From NCBI GenBank assembly GCA_029718625.1, contig CM056377.1, forward strand, positions 37,324,699-37,388,698: a stretch of 64,000 bases of DNA. The letters run 5' to 3'. The number at the start of each line of letters is the position of its first letter. Position 1 is the stretch's first letter. Below the pieces are notes generated by a model that made no database searches, was not told the origin of the DNA, and saw only the letters and a program-made list of their open reading frames with translations. The position numbers and the translations under genes were made by a program. This DNA comes from Synaphobranchus kaupii. Its lineage: Eukaryota > Chordata > Actinopteri > Anguilliformes > Synaphobranchidae. Below are positions 35,784-47,225 of this stretch, piece by piece.

Positions 35784-36481
35784 TGTAAGGGGGAGTGTAA
35801 GGTTCGGAGAACAAAACGCGACCGATAAGTATTTCTCTAAGCATATCTAGAGAGATACACCACAAAACGCGGAAGTAGCCACACCAGGACTGATATAACA
35901 CAGGATCGGGAGCAAAACTTCCCTAGCACAAGGCAAAACAAAGCAACCTCCAAAAACTGGGGCGATCTCGATAAACAGCGAGAATAACTAACAAAAGAAC
36001 CTCACGCACTAAATAATTAGGCGTAACAAGAGGTGGTAAAACAAAACAAAACTCGATAAAACGAGTGAAGGAAAAGAATAGAAAATACCTGTTAGCCAAA
36101 GCTCTTGTGGCAAAAGAGATGAACACAACTGGCAACAGGTGAAAAGGAAATTGGAAAGGAAAGAGAAAACCAATCTAATCCTAAATCTTATAACCGGACT
36201 TGCTGCGTTTCCTATTCGCACGAACCAGAGATGCAGCAACCGAAATTCCTATACCTTGCCGACTTCGTTTGTCAACATAGCAAAGACAATATCGAAGTGA
36301 GGAAATGCGGAAGTCCTGAGGTATTTATAACCGGCAGGAAACGCAATACAGGTGTAGGGAATAATTGCCGGGCGAGATACAAGCACCGGTACGGAGGCGG
36401 AATAAATCTGATAGAGCATCCTGAAGATGCCAAAAAGTAAATGAAACGGCGAAACAGCAAAGGCAGCTAATAACCGTGACA
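35784..36481 (+). mobile_element. Solo LTR, 698 bp, with perfect 5-bp target duplication
   Basis: The block starts TGTAAGG and ends CCGTGACA, flanked by CTTAG on both sides (35779-35783 and 36482-36486). On the plus strand a TATTTATAA box (about 36320) is followed about 80 nt later by AATAAA (about 36400), the order expected of the U3-R part of an LTR, so the plus orientation is favoured. There is no internal retroelement sequence, so the rest was removed by LTR-LTR recombination. A Gypsy-type origin is likely but not proven. Confidence 0.8.
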
Positions 36482-37286
36482 CTTAGACTTTTAATCTGAA
36501 AACTGAATTTGTCTGCATGTAGCCTACTTTCAAACATTTTTAAATACCTCCATGAATTCTGAAACATGACATAAACATACCATTGAAATGACCCCAAACA
36601 GGAAGTGATTCACTTCACCATTCTGGAGTCATATCTTTAGTTTTGCACAGCCAAGAAGCACCACCACAGAAAGTATATACTATAATCTTCCTTGACCCCA
36701 GAGAGACATACAGAGAAAAAAATCTTGCCAATTTTTTTATTTATTATCACATTTGGCTCTTTTCCCTTGAGCATCCTTACAAAAAACTTTTCGTTGACTG
36801 ATTACAAAGTTCCGCCAATTCATTGACGGTCACTCCCCGCACGTGGCACGTGATTCAGGCGACACGTGATTCAGGAGGGCTTCGATAGAAGAAAAGCATC
36901 CGCATTTATGTGGCCTCTGTCATCAAGTGTATGTCAGCGTCTGAGTTTATTGTTCATCAGAAGCTTCTGCTGATAGTTTTGTTCAAGATGTTCCTTACAC
37001 ACTTTATGGAAATTAAGAGGCCTCACACACCTTTCTGAAGACTGAAAAATGCTAATTCTTTCCGCATGGTTACAGCATTACAGACATTACAGTCAGTAAC
37101 AAATAATCTGTTACTTTATTAATGCCACAAAAAAATCATGTTATCATTGATTGTCACGGTAGATTTCCTCAGCTGTTGATAACCAATGAGGTCTAATTGT
37201 AACAGTTGAAGGGCCAGTTGATAAGAAACTGGGGTTACTACTGGCTGGCTGACACAGTGCTGAGGTCATTGCGGCTCAACAGCTAG
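36482..37286. other. Unique non-coding DNA
   Basis: Contains a triple CACGTG cluster (listed separately). Otherwise AT-rich, with no gene or known repeat. Confidence 0.5.
36840..36868. promoter_or_regulatory. Triple E-box cluster (CACGTG x3)
   Basis: CACGTG occurs at 36840-36845, 36847-36852 and 36863-36868. The last two belong to a direct repeat CACGTGATTCAGG. Palindromic CACGTG is bound by USF, MYC/MAX, MITF/TFE and CLOCK-type factors. Three copies in 29 bp are unlikely by chance in this AT-rich context. Actual function is unknown. Confidence 0.45.
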
Positions 37287-37952
37287 TAGTGTTGTGTCGT
37301 TCGCGAACGATTCGTTCAAAAGACCGAATCTTTTGGGTGAACGAACTGAACTGAATCATTTACTGAAAAAGATCCGTTCATTTCTCAGTTCAGTTGAGCT
37401 CTCGAACGGATCTGATCAGCAGCGAGCGTGCAGGGGAGGGACTGCCGCGAGCGAACGTGATTCGTCCCCTGCGAACCAGTTCTGCTGTGCTGAACGAATC
37501 ATTCACGGGCGGGCGGGCGCCGAGCGAGGCAGCGAGCGTGCAGAGTGGACTTCTGCGAGCGAACGTGTCGTGATTCGTTCACTGAAGGCTACTAGACACA
37601 GTGAGTTAACATGACGTGATCCTGAGTGATAATCAGCGGCTCAAACTGCCAGAATCAGGCCCAGCAAGTTAAGACTTAAAAGTAATTGAAAACCAGCGTT
37701 CACCTCCAATATTGATATTCAACGAGGAAACTTTTAAAATATCAAGATTTGTAAACGGAGTTTGGCGCGTTTGTCAAAGCGACAGCACTTCCGCATGAAC
37801 CGTTCGGCCGTTTCAGTTCACTGAGTGAGTCGGACTACGCAGTACGCAGTCGGAGCTCCGCCCAAGCACTGAACGATTCGGTGAACGAATCTTTTTAATG
37901 AACTGATTCTAGTGATTCGAGTCACTGAAGTGAACTGTTTTGCCCATCACTA
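37287..37952. mobile_element. hAT-type non-autonomous transposon, 666 bp, with perfect 8-bp duplication
   Basis: ACAGCTAG is present on both sides (37279-37286 and 37953-37960), the 8-bp duplication typical of hAT elements. The ends are TAGTGTTG and CATCACTA. The interior is packed with GAACGA/TCGTTC and GATTCG/CGAATC motifs in both orientations. The 106-residue open frame inside is compositional and has no hAT transposase motif. Confidence 0.9.
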
Positions 37953-39289
37953 ACAGCTAGTGCTCTCCTTGGTTGGCTCATGCTGCCCTTTGATTGCATG
38001 CATGAGTGAGAGGAATGGCAGATATGTAAATATGGGAAGTGCGCATAGCAAGATACTTTCCCATACCAAACATATTGACGTTTTATGGCGTTTGATGTTG
38101 TCTCTTTGTTTTGGCAGCGAGCAGGCGAGGGGAGGGGGGCGGTGGTTAAAGGGGGTAGCGGGGGGGAGAGAAGGCTACCAGTAGGTGTTTCTAAGTTCCC
38201 TGTACCACAGGCCCTCTGGCTGAACCAGCTGGAGCTCTCCAAATTAGTCAAGTGCTTGATTATCCTCCCATCGTCCCCCCAGCACCCCCCACGCCCCTCC
38301 TTTTGCTTTCCCCTCCTATATATTTAGCTGCAGGTAAAACAGTAAGCTGGCCTTCTGTTACATTGTCTGTGAAGCTTTTGTCCTTTTTTTTCCCCCTTAA
38401 TTGTATTGGGCCTACTGCATGGTGCCGTTGTGTTATGTGTGGGGAGGGCCTGGCTTTTCATCTGTTGCCTGTAGTGTGGCGCAGACCCTCCCCCCAGTGC
38501 GGTTGTTAGCCGCCATGTAGTTGACGGTAGCGCGGAACAGGCTTCCCCCCGCCCCCAACCCCCTCCCCCCTCCCTGCCTCCTCTGCGCCGCGAGTCCCGA
38601 GGAGGTCTGGGATTTCTCTGCATTGTGGGCCTGAGGGAGGGCCGGTAACTGAGCCACTAGCCGAGGGAGCTGGACCAATTACACTGTTAGGATAAATGTA
38701 GTGCTATGCATGGATTGTGGTACTTAACAGCCTGTGTGAAGGAAGCCTTCACCAGGGTATTTTAAATGGAAGGGAATTTAAAAACAGATTTATGGGTCAG
38801 TTAAATATAGTAGACAACTGATTTTTTTTTTTTCATTTTTGTCTCTTTTTTTTTCCATCCCTTTGGTCTTTCATAAAATGATATATCTTTTAAAAGGGCG
38901 GTATGTTCCCCTGCGGAGTGTCCAAACACAAATTGACAATTCCGTCTGTGCAGTTCAGTGTTCTCCTTGTATTTCTTGTGTTTTATTGTATTGTATTTTT
39001 TTTTTTTTACCTGAAGAATAATGACGGTTAAAGTTAAACCTTAACTAAATCTGAGCTAATGGAATATCCTAACACCTGTAATGTGATTATTTTAATTAAT
39101 AGGGCAGCATACCTGCCTTTCCTGTTTCGAAGCGAGCGGGAGCACTGGGGGTCTTTTTTTGACACAGATTCGGAGCCCTGCCTTCGTATTCAGGGAAATA
39201 AATCTGGGACTGACATCCAATACCTGCTCTTTAAATAGACCTCAGAGTATATGTCTGCTTTTTTATACCATGCCCCTTCAGTGAAGTTT

Positions 39290-40060
39290 AAGAAAATCCT
39301 GAAATCGTAAAGGAGATTGGTCTGTCATTATCGCTCTTTTCCGCCTGTACTGAGGGAGACGCGCGGCTTACTTTCCTCCCGATCTTATCAGTCAGTGTTT
39401 GCGTTTGGATGACAAGAGTCATTTGGCAACGCGAAATGTTTGCTCAGCGCTTTGCATTTCCCTCGTGCATTGGATGCATTATGTTCTCTGAACTAAAAAA
39501 AGAACGCAAAAATGGCCGCCTTGAATGGAAATCATTGTAAACTGTGAGCTAAACAAGTTTTGAGGCAGGCACGGAGACATGCGATTCTCCTTCTGGTGCA
39601 GCTCGGCGGTCTCCAGACCTCACTCCCTGCCACCGCTCCCAGCTAATCCGGGGCAATGACACAATCCACTTTAGAGGGGAAAGCGTCGCCGAATATGGCA
39701 CAAGTTCGGCGTGTTTTCAAGGCCTGATTTCCATCCGCATTCAAATCTTTTCTTCAGGTAACATGCAAGAATAGTGTAAATGCTTTCATCTGACAGCACA
39801 AAAGCAGGTAATTACAAAGAGATTTATGGTGCCGGGTTCATGTGCCGGGCCAAATGTTTAATCCCAATATCTAAGGATATGACTGCTTTGATTAAAACTA
39901 CATAAGAAGATTCAGGCTTGCTTAATCCAGTTTCGCAGCTTTTCTGGAAGCTGGGAAATGTGCATTTTGGTTGTTTTCGGGCACTTGCACAGAGACTGTA
40001 TCCTCTAACAAACTGCAGCCAATTTAGTCAGCAATCACAAGACACGAGGTCAGCCTTATG
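39290..40060. promoter_or_regulatory. Candidate conserved non-coding element, about 770 bp
   Basis: A long repeat-free block of balanced composition without homopolymers. It includes AATCCCAATATCTAAGGATA, GCTTTGATTAAAACTAC, CAGGTAATTACAAAGAG and GCTTGCTTAATCCAG, that is several homeodomain-type cores and a TCF/LEF-like CTTTGAT site. All frames are broken by stops. Such blocks are typical enhancers near developmental regulators. This is inference; conservation was not tested. Confidence 0.4.
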
Positions 40061-40374
40061 AAGCAGGTTGACATGGGTGTTACTGTAGTTCCAGCTCTTG
40101 TTTGTCCTCATTTTTGGCCTCCCCCTACATGCCGTCCCTTCCACACCAGGAGCCGACCGGTATTCAAACTGAGATGGAAGTTACGCATTCTCTCCAAGCG
40201 TAATCATCCATCGACACTGGTGGGCCCTTAAAGGCAAAAACAATGCCCAACCCAAGAACACACTGTAAATTCCACCGCTGTAACGTTCGACTAGTGAACT
40301 CGTCCTTCAGGGAATCTTCCTCTCTCATGTTCAGCCATCAAAGGGGTTCCCATGGAAACGGGTTCTTTAAAAAA

Positions 40375-40376
<2 letters not shown>

Positions 40377-40423
<47 letters not shown>
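40377..40423. repeat. (AT)n microsatellite, about 47 bp
   Basis: Uninterrupted AT repeat, ending in ATAAATATAA. Confidence 0.97.
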
Positions 40424-40427
<4 letters not shown>

Positions 40428-41244
40428 TAAAAACGGATTATATTGAAGAAAGATTTTCGCAAAAATATTATTTGCGTTAACAATAACTTCAGAATATTTC
40501 TCAAACTGCATACCTGTGTTGCTATTTAAAACAATATCAAACTATTCTAAAGTAAGGCAAGCATCACTTTGATACTTCAAAGCTCTCTGCCAAAGGACAT
40601 ATCAGAAAATGTATAATATTTCAGAATAAACACATTTTCAAAATAAATATTAAATGCAAAAGAGTTGTTAAGGGCCTTCCATTGAAGGCGAGCATTGATT
40701 TAAAGGGCATTAACTTGTGTACTTATTTTCCTCAAAAATGTACTTTTTATGGTTTTCGACTTTAAGAAGACGGATATAACTCTCCACAAATGAACGCGAA
40801 AGTGCAGCGCTGCAACGTTCGTTTATTTCATGTGTCCCTCCTCTTCTCTCAGGTGCGCTCGGCGGCGGTTCCGTTTGCAGTCGGTGCGCGGAGATGTGAG
40901 AACACGAGGCTGACCCCGGGAACCCGCACTCGGTTTGTCTGAACCCCGCCTCCAGCTAAAGCCGAAACAGCGCTGATGAAAATTCCCATAATTGGCCGAA
41001 CCTCCGCACATGGCCCGGAGCCTCTTCCATTCCAAATTCCCATCGAAACGCCGTGGAGAAATAGATGCAATTGAAAGAAAACCTTGGAAAAAAAAGCAAA
41101 AAAAACACATCTCTAATCCTTTTGTGTAACACGTGTCCCTCACTGTGCAGGTCTACGCCGTTTATATCAATGTGAAAATATTATGAGACAGTATTGTGAT
41201 ACAAAACTTCAATAGAAAAAAATGCATTATACATAAATACTTAT

Positions 41245-41497
41245 ATATCGACAGCCTCATAACAAAAGTGCCTAAGTCATTTTTTGGACATTTTGAGATT
41301 TTCTGCCTAAATCACTTGATTTATCATTCGTCAACAGTGTAAAAATGCTGAAGTCACTGCAGGTCGCTGTGCACTTCCTGAACCGCTTTATGCTATTCTG
41401 CCTAAATCCACGATTTGATTTAGGCAGATTTATTTTTGCCTTTTTCTCAAGACTACAAAAAATGACTTAGGCACTTTTGTTATGAGGCTGTCGATAT
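41245..41497. mobile_element. MITE with identical 42-bp inverted ends, 253 bp
   Basis: Arms 41245-41286 and 41456-41497 are identical inverted copies (outer ATATCGACAGCCTCATAAC, inner GCCTAAGTCATTTTTTG). The interior includes a second small palindrome around 41398-41430 (CTGCCTAAATC against GATTTAGGCAG). The target site is ambiguous because the outer bases are palindromic (ATAT). The family is unknown. Confidence 0.85.
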
Positions 41498-41744
41498 TGT
41501 TTATTTTATGTTAATAATACAAATACCCTTGTACAGTAATCCTGCAAAATATGCTATTTGAAGATGTGAAGTTTGAATTGGACACGCCAAAACGAATGAA
41601 TGACTTGGATGGGTGCAGGTTACATCCTGAGTTTCATTGCAAGCCATAATCTCTCATAAAATGTAAGGGTAACTAAGAATCGCTATTAATTTCAGATATT
41701 CTCACAAAAAGGTAAGGTATTTGATCAATTTAATTCAACCACAT

Positions 41745-41754
41745 GCTCTCTCTC

Positions 41755-41790
<36 letters not shown>
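41745..41790. repeat. (CT)n microsatellite
   Basis: CT dinucleotides with one CA interruption, continuing into CCCTCCCT. It is a long polypyrimidine tract. Confidence 0.95.
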
Positions 41791-41794
<4 letters not shown>

Positions 41795-42039
41795 TCTCCC
41801 TCCCTCCCTCTCTGATGAAGTGGACTGGTGTTGTGAAAGAGGACTGCATGGACCTGCTATCTCGCAGTCACACTGTTGGCACTGGCACGGGGACAGGCCC
41901 TCCCCGAGGCCTAACTTTCTTTGCTCTCTTCCCCGATCTGATATCCAGCCAAGAACATGCCAAACAAACTGCAGCCGTCAACAATGTGCTCTTTCTGCAG
42001 TTGGAATGAAGGCAAAGGGACTGCCTAAGAATGTCTTTA

Positions 42040-42790
42040 TCGCCTGGATGAAGTGACTCAGTAATTGCAATTTTCATTTCTGAATAAATTACGTGAATTG
42101 CGAGAGCTGTCAACAAGTGGAAGCGGCCGTGTTTTTTTTTTATTGTTTTCTTTAATTATTCATCGTAGAGGGGAAAAAATGGTTTGATATCTGGGCGATG
42201 AGATTTTGAAGCTTTTCCCATTGCGAATGAAGCTATCGTGATCCCTCATTCCGCGGGGAAAAGCGGGCTGCTCGCGCCGCATCGGCACAATCCGGTGGGG
42301 AGGGGATCGGGACCACCGTAGGAAGTGGAACCGAAGATCACCCGCGACCCGCCGTGTGTGGCGGCTTCTCAATTAAGCTGATTCTTTCTGATTATCGACA
42401 CCCAACTGTTTGGAGCCCCAAACTACAGGCGGGGTGCATCACTCATGTATAAATAATTCACCAACAGTTATTTTGGCAAGGGTGTCTTTTCATTTATCAA
42501 CTGATAAATGTGCGGCAGATAAGGAGGCTAATTTTATAGCCCCCTGACATTTTCCCCTGACATCATTTTCATATTTAATATCGAAAGGCGCTAATGAAAT
42601 ATTTTGACAAGGCGATCAATACGCTGGGGAGAATAACGCGCGCTGGCGAAAACATGGAGGACCTGAACAAGCGACAGCTGTTATTGATTAGATCCCAAGC
42701 GCGGACTAAATTGATTATTTTGGATGGTAGATCTGCATTGTGACAAATGAAAAGATAAGAGCAAACATGGCAAAGGATGCAGGTCTCCTG
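42040..42790. promoter_or_regulatory. Candidate conserved non-coding block(s)
   Basis: Two repeat-free stretches (about 42040-42240 and 42540-42790) with homeodomain-type and HOX/MEIS-like cores, for example CTTTAATTATTCATCG, AAGGCGCTAATGAAATA and TAAATTGATTATTTTGG. The middle part (42270-42360) is more GC-rich. No open frame of note. Inference from composition only. Confidence 0.35.
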
Positions 42791-43656
42791 GCTGAGGTGA
42801 TTAATTTCTCCTCCTGGAGGGAGGGAGGGAGGGAGGGAGAGATTGAGGAGGAGAGGAGCTTGGTGCGGAGCTGGCACCCAGCACCCATTGCTACAGGGAC
42901 TGGAGAGGGGTCCCACACAGACACGAGGGATTTCAGCTCTTTCATCTCTCCCTGCACCGCATTGATAAGAACAACAATAAATAAATAAAAAATCTAGCTC
43001 TTTGGGAAACTTTTTTTCTCCACACTTGAAGTGTTCTCTCATACGGATGCATATCGGGAATAATTTAGCTTCTAACGTACAATTCAGCCGTACTCTGACT
43101 GTGATTTATATATGCGTGTGCATTCGCATGCCTGCTTGTGCGCGTTCGTTTCGGCGCATATGTGTTCAATCCAAGGGCCTGCCGATTTCAAACGACACTT
43201 AACACGGCCATTGAGAAATCATTTTTTAACAACTGAGAAAAATGGCGGTGATAGTCATACTAAATCTCAGACGTGTCTTTTGAAATCCCTGACCCCTCTG
43301 ATCCTTCTCGTCACAGGGGAAAAACCAGACTGGCTAGTTGCTCGGTGCTTTGGAATGAAATCAGAGGTTTGGGAACACTTTTGTCACCAAGTCTCTTAGC
43401 GAAGAATTTATACTATGCAGCGCATATAACTATTGTCAGGTAACTAGACTCTTCAAAGGGAACTGTCAATCAAGTACGACATTCGATCATTGTAGTGGTC
43501 TTTTCTCTCACAACTCTCTGCCAGACTATTGTGCATCTGAAACTGCAGAATGCAGTATTCAGTATCCCACTGGAATTTCACTAAATAACGTCCTTCACGC
43601 GCTGAGCTAACTGAAAATTCTGGGTCGGATTCAGCCTTGATAAGGCAGCGCAATGA

Positions 43657-43680
43657 GTGTGTGTGTGTGTGTGTGTGTGT
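43657..43680. repeat. (GT)n microsatellite
   Basis: 24 bp of GT; a second short GT run lies at 43719-43737. Confidence 0.93.
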
Positions 43681-44329
43681 CTGTGCATTTGTGTGATTGT
43701 TTGTGTCTGTTTTTTTTTGGTGTGTGTGTGTGTGTGCAGTTAAACATGCTTAAAAGTTACTCACACTGTTTAAATTATAGCGCACCTGGACTGTGTGCAT
43801 GCCGCAAGACAGAGCTCACACACAGGAAGTGCACAGAAACATGTAAATTCTGGCAAGGGCTACCCGGTGACTCACCCATTGACTGTGCTCTTACAATGCC
43901 GTAAAACAGACTTGCTCACAGTCCTCTCCCAGAATCTGTCCTGCAAGCTGCAAGCAGCAAAGCAAGAGCCGGCAAGCAGCGGATGAGAGCATTGCTTGCA
44001 TCGTTAACGCAGGACTATATATCAATCAGAACACTTCCTCATCACGTTCTATTCGATCATATAAATCAGTGCGCTTATTACAAAGCACAGAAAAATGTAT
44101 TTGGATAAAATTAAGATGGCAGAAGGAAGTAGACACCGAAAGTTTAAAAAAAAGTAAGAATAAGGTTGCAAGTGTTTAAGGCGCACATTCCCTTTGGCAT
44201 AAGTTTATTTATCCATTACCGGCTTAAAACGGTTTGCTGAGGTAGGGTAATTTATGTTAAACCAATACTTCATTACGGACGCATTGTAACGGAAATCCTT
44301 TTGTCCCCCCTTCCATTGCGGTCAGTAAA

Positions 44330-44620
44330 CGAGGCCCCACCAAAAATGGGCATCGCGTTCCCCGGGGGTGCGTCGAGCGGCTGGCCGCGCGGAGAGAGCG
44401 CCTCCGCCGTCGGGTGTCCTGGACTGTAAACGCATCACAGGTGATCCATTTGCAGCGCCGGGAGAAGCCATTTCCCGTCCGAGGAAGAGCGCAGGAAAGT
44501 GACCCGCGACTCTCCGTGCCAATTTCACAGCTGGCTGCTGTTTAGTGGCTGACGCTGGCAGGATGTCGTTTGCAGGGGATCTGAAGGGCGGCAGACATGA
44601 GTTATTTCGGACCCCCCCAG
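44330..44620. promoter_or_regulatory. CpG-rich block
   Basis: Dense CpG (GCGTCGAGCGGCTGGCCGCG and GAGAGCGCCTCCGCCGTCGG around 44370-44415) flanked by AT-rich DNA. No coding frame recognised. Regulatory role inferred from composition. Confidence 0.3.
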
Positions 44621-45162
44621 TGTTGCTGTCCACTCCTGCTTTCTCCTGATTAAAGGAAGCCCTCGTAACTGCTCTGGGTACAAGCTTCACAGCACATAGT
44701 GGCCGCCCATGCGCTGCATCCAGCATGCAATGTGTTTGCAATCAACCGCTTGCATATGGCATTAATGTGGGTTCCCAGGAACAATGGCTAGGGATTCTTG
44801 AAAACATGGGCACTGAGGTGGGGGGGGGGGGGCTTGACGAAGGACACTGAAATACAGGTTTTTACAGCGATGTTGACTTTGGTGAAAGTTTACCTTCTTA
44901 GTTCTTTTTGTTTCTGAAAAAAAGAAACCGTCTGTCAGGGAGCACAGTACTTGAAGGAGATCAAAGTCAAAATCGCAATTAACCCAAGAAAAAGATGAGG
45001 TAAGATGAAGTGACCTTTCATGTCTGCCGCGGCACAAGACTGCACTGGCGTGACAGTGATGGGGAATTTGTGTTCGCGAGCCCCATCACAAAATTTTCAG
45101 AAAGATTTCCCGCGAGATAGCAGGTTATCCCATCGATCTAAGTCACGGCTGCCACATCATCT

Positions 45163-45186
45163 CCCCCCCCCCCCCCCCCCCCCCCC
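45163..45186. repeat. Poly-C run of 24 nt
   Basis: 24 consecutive C, followed by ACCACCACCCACCA. Confidence 0.97.
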
Positions 45187-46506
45187 ACCACCACCCACCA
45201 AACAGTCCCAATACCTAGTCACCCCTTTGGCAAGTATTACATTACGAAATGTATCTGAACCTGTACTCGGTTTACCTTGGAGTTACCATTTCATCTCTGT
45301 CTCTGTGAAGTGTGTCCTGTAGTGCTTACAAATGTGCGCGATCTGCCTCGCACTCCTGTGTATTGAAATAATTAGCGAGGTTTTACAATGCCCGTCTGCG
45401 CCGGGGCTATGCGTGTTTGCAGAGGGCTTGACGGAGACATTATCCTCTGACAAGGCCCTGCAGCCTTTGCTATACACTCTACGAAATGACTCAGTAATCA
45501 TGAAAATGACATTGGGTAGTACTGTAAATACACTTTAATTGCATTGTATTGTATAGTAAAAATAACAATAATAATAAATAAATCCCTATCTTTTTTTGCG
45601 AGATACTAAGTAGTGTACTCTAGTAAAGACATCTTAGTCTTATGTCTGCTCCTCTCTTTTTGCCTTTCTTTTTTGGGTTTCTGTGGAAGCAGGCCTTGCT
45701 ATGTTTTGGATTAAGATCTCTTTTGTGACAGCCAACATATGGGTGTGTTTTAATTAACGTTATATGGCCACCATAAATAGAGGTCCCATTACAAATAAGG
45801 ATTCTTTACGGGAACTTAAAAAATTAAACACTGGCTTTGAAGTGTGAAACGTACTGTGGCATGCATAGTAAAACCAGTGAAGTAAATGCATTTGAATAAT
45901 AGTTATTTTTTCCATAAACCACCTGGGTTTTATGTTAAACTTTATTGTCCTAGTAGAAGTATTAATTGGTTATTTAAAAGATTATATAGGCCAACATAGG
46001 GGTTTTATATACTGAAATGCACATTGGCAGCACATGTATGTATCCTTGATGTATGGAAAATAGGACAAGGTCCATGACATTTTCAAAAGTACACAGACTG
46101 ATTTACTTTGATGGTCCAGCTTTTACCCAAGATATGGAAAAGCCATGAAATTCAAATTCTTGCTCAAATGATCAGACTTAGTTGTACTTGATGCTATGTA
46201 CAAATGTAACAGTGATAATTTACAATATATTAACACTTTTGTTTTTAATCATTTGCATTAGAGGCTTTAATATATAATATACAGTATATTATATAAGATT
46301 GCATGTATTAATACCTAGTATCTTCTGTAAATTAGCATGCTCCAGAATTTGCTTGTTACATTTTTATTATAATTTTCATAGGTTTCCATAGATTCGATAA
46401 TGGCAGCTGATGGCTGCAGTTCTCATTACAGTTCCATCACGACCTCTTGGAAAGGTTTAGGTATGAGTGCAGAGCATTTTTGTTAAAAAGGAACAATCAA
46501 TATATA

Positions 46507-46925
46507 CAGTGTAGTCCGTAAATATTTGGGGCGGTGACACAATTTTTGTTCTTTTGGCTCTGTATTCATCAGCGCATTGGATGTGAAATGAAACAATATC
46601 AGCTGTCAGCTTTAATTTGCACACATTTACATCCATATCGGGTAAACCGTATAGGAACTGTAGCCCTTTTATGTATAGTCCTCCCATTTTGGGGACCAAA
46701 AGTAATTGGACAATTGGCTGCCCAGCTGTTTCTTGACCAGTTGTGTGTTGTTGCATCATTAGTTAATGAACAAGAAAGCTAACAAAAGTTATAGAGTTGA
46801 TTCTAGGTGTGGAATTTACATTTGGACTGTTGCTGTTGTCTCTCAACATGAGGACCAAAGAAGTGTCAATGCCAGTAAAGCAGGCCATCATGGGGTGGAA
46901 AAATGAGAATAATTTGATATATAGC
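46507..46925 (+). mobile_element. Truncated Tc1-like element, left part only
   Basis: CAGTGTAGTCCGTAAATATT follows TA at 46505-46506 and matches the known form of a fish Tc1 end. The 5' UTR is followed by an ATG at 46848. The element then breaks off at about 46925, close to a fragment of a different transposon. The right end is missing. Confidence 0.8.
46848..46925 (+). pseudogene. Tc1-type transposase N-terminal stub
   Basis: The frame from the ATG at 46848 reads MRTKEVSMPVKQAIMGWKNE, matching the start of the first helix-turn-helix of Tc1 transposases (M-R-T-K-E-L-S...). Only about 26 codons survive before the junction, and all catalytic residues are lost. Confidence 0.6.
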
Positions 46926-46936
46926 CAAAACACTGT

Positions 46937-46992
46937 GGGCCTGATTTACTAAGACCTTTAGTGGGTGCAAAACCTTTTAGTACACGCAAAAC
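46937..46992 (+). mobile_element. Left half of a Harbinger-like MITE
   Basis: GGGCCTGATTTACTAAGACC and then GGTGCAAAACCTTTTAG closely match the left end of the MITE at 25427-25603. The copy stops after ACGCAAAAC, where the next repeat begins; the right half is absent. Confidence 0.85.
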
Positions 46993-47225
46993 GGGGGGGG
47001 ACTGGAGCCTATCCGAACATGCATCGGGCGAGAGGCAGGAATACACCTTGGACAGGTCGCCAATCTATCGCTGGGCATACACATCATTCACTCACACACA
47101 TACCTGTGAGTCCCCAATTAGCCTAACCTGTATGTCTTTGGACTGTGGGAGGAAACTCACGCGGACACAGGGAGGCCAGATTCGAATTTGGTACCTTCTT
47201 GCTGTGAGGCGACAGTATCCAGCCC
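46993..47225. repeat. Fragment of a fish-wide interspersed repeat (probably retrotransposon-derived)
   Basis: The landmarks GACAGGTCGCCAATCTATCG, TTAGCCTAACCTGTATGTCT, TTTGGACTGTGGGAGGAAAC and CACGCGGACACAGGGAGGCC in that order are familiar from a repeat found in many fish genomes. I cannot name the family with certainty. The G run at 46993 marks its junction with the half MITE. Confidence 0.7.

Larger units (their letters stand above)
37953..41244. other. Unique non-coding DNA with candidate regulatory blocks
   Basis: No gene or transposon. The best candidate for conserved non-coding DNA in the window is at 39290-40060. A (AT)n tract lies at 40377-40423. The segment 40800-41070 is moderately GC-rich and repeat-free. 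Confidence 0.5.
41498..46506. other. Unique non-coding DNA with candidate regulatory blocks
   Basis: No gene recognised. Contains (CT)n at 41745-41790, candidate regulatory stretches at 42040-42790, a CpG-rich block at 44330-44620, (GT)n at 43657-43680, a 13-G run at 44820-44832 and a 24-C run at 45163-45186. From about 45540 rightwards the DNA is AT-rich and featureless. Confidence 0.5.

Noticed and set aside
37294..37614. 106-codon frame inside the hAT element as a transposase
   Set aside because: No hAT or BED-domain motif; composition reflects the repeated GAACGA motif.
41743..42009. 88-codon frame with a serine/leucine repeat start
   Set aside because: The start lies in the (CT)n tract; the rest has no domain. 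The (CT)n tract is not followed by an AG acceptor at the right place.
42575..43042. 155-codon minus-strand frame
   Set aside because: Crosses GGAG-type simple repeats and the candidate regulatory block; no domain recognised.
46457..46759. 100-codon minus-strand frame
   Set aside because: Antisense to the Tc1 5' region; a by-product of that element.
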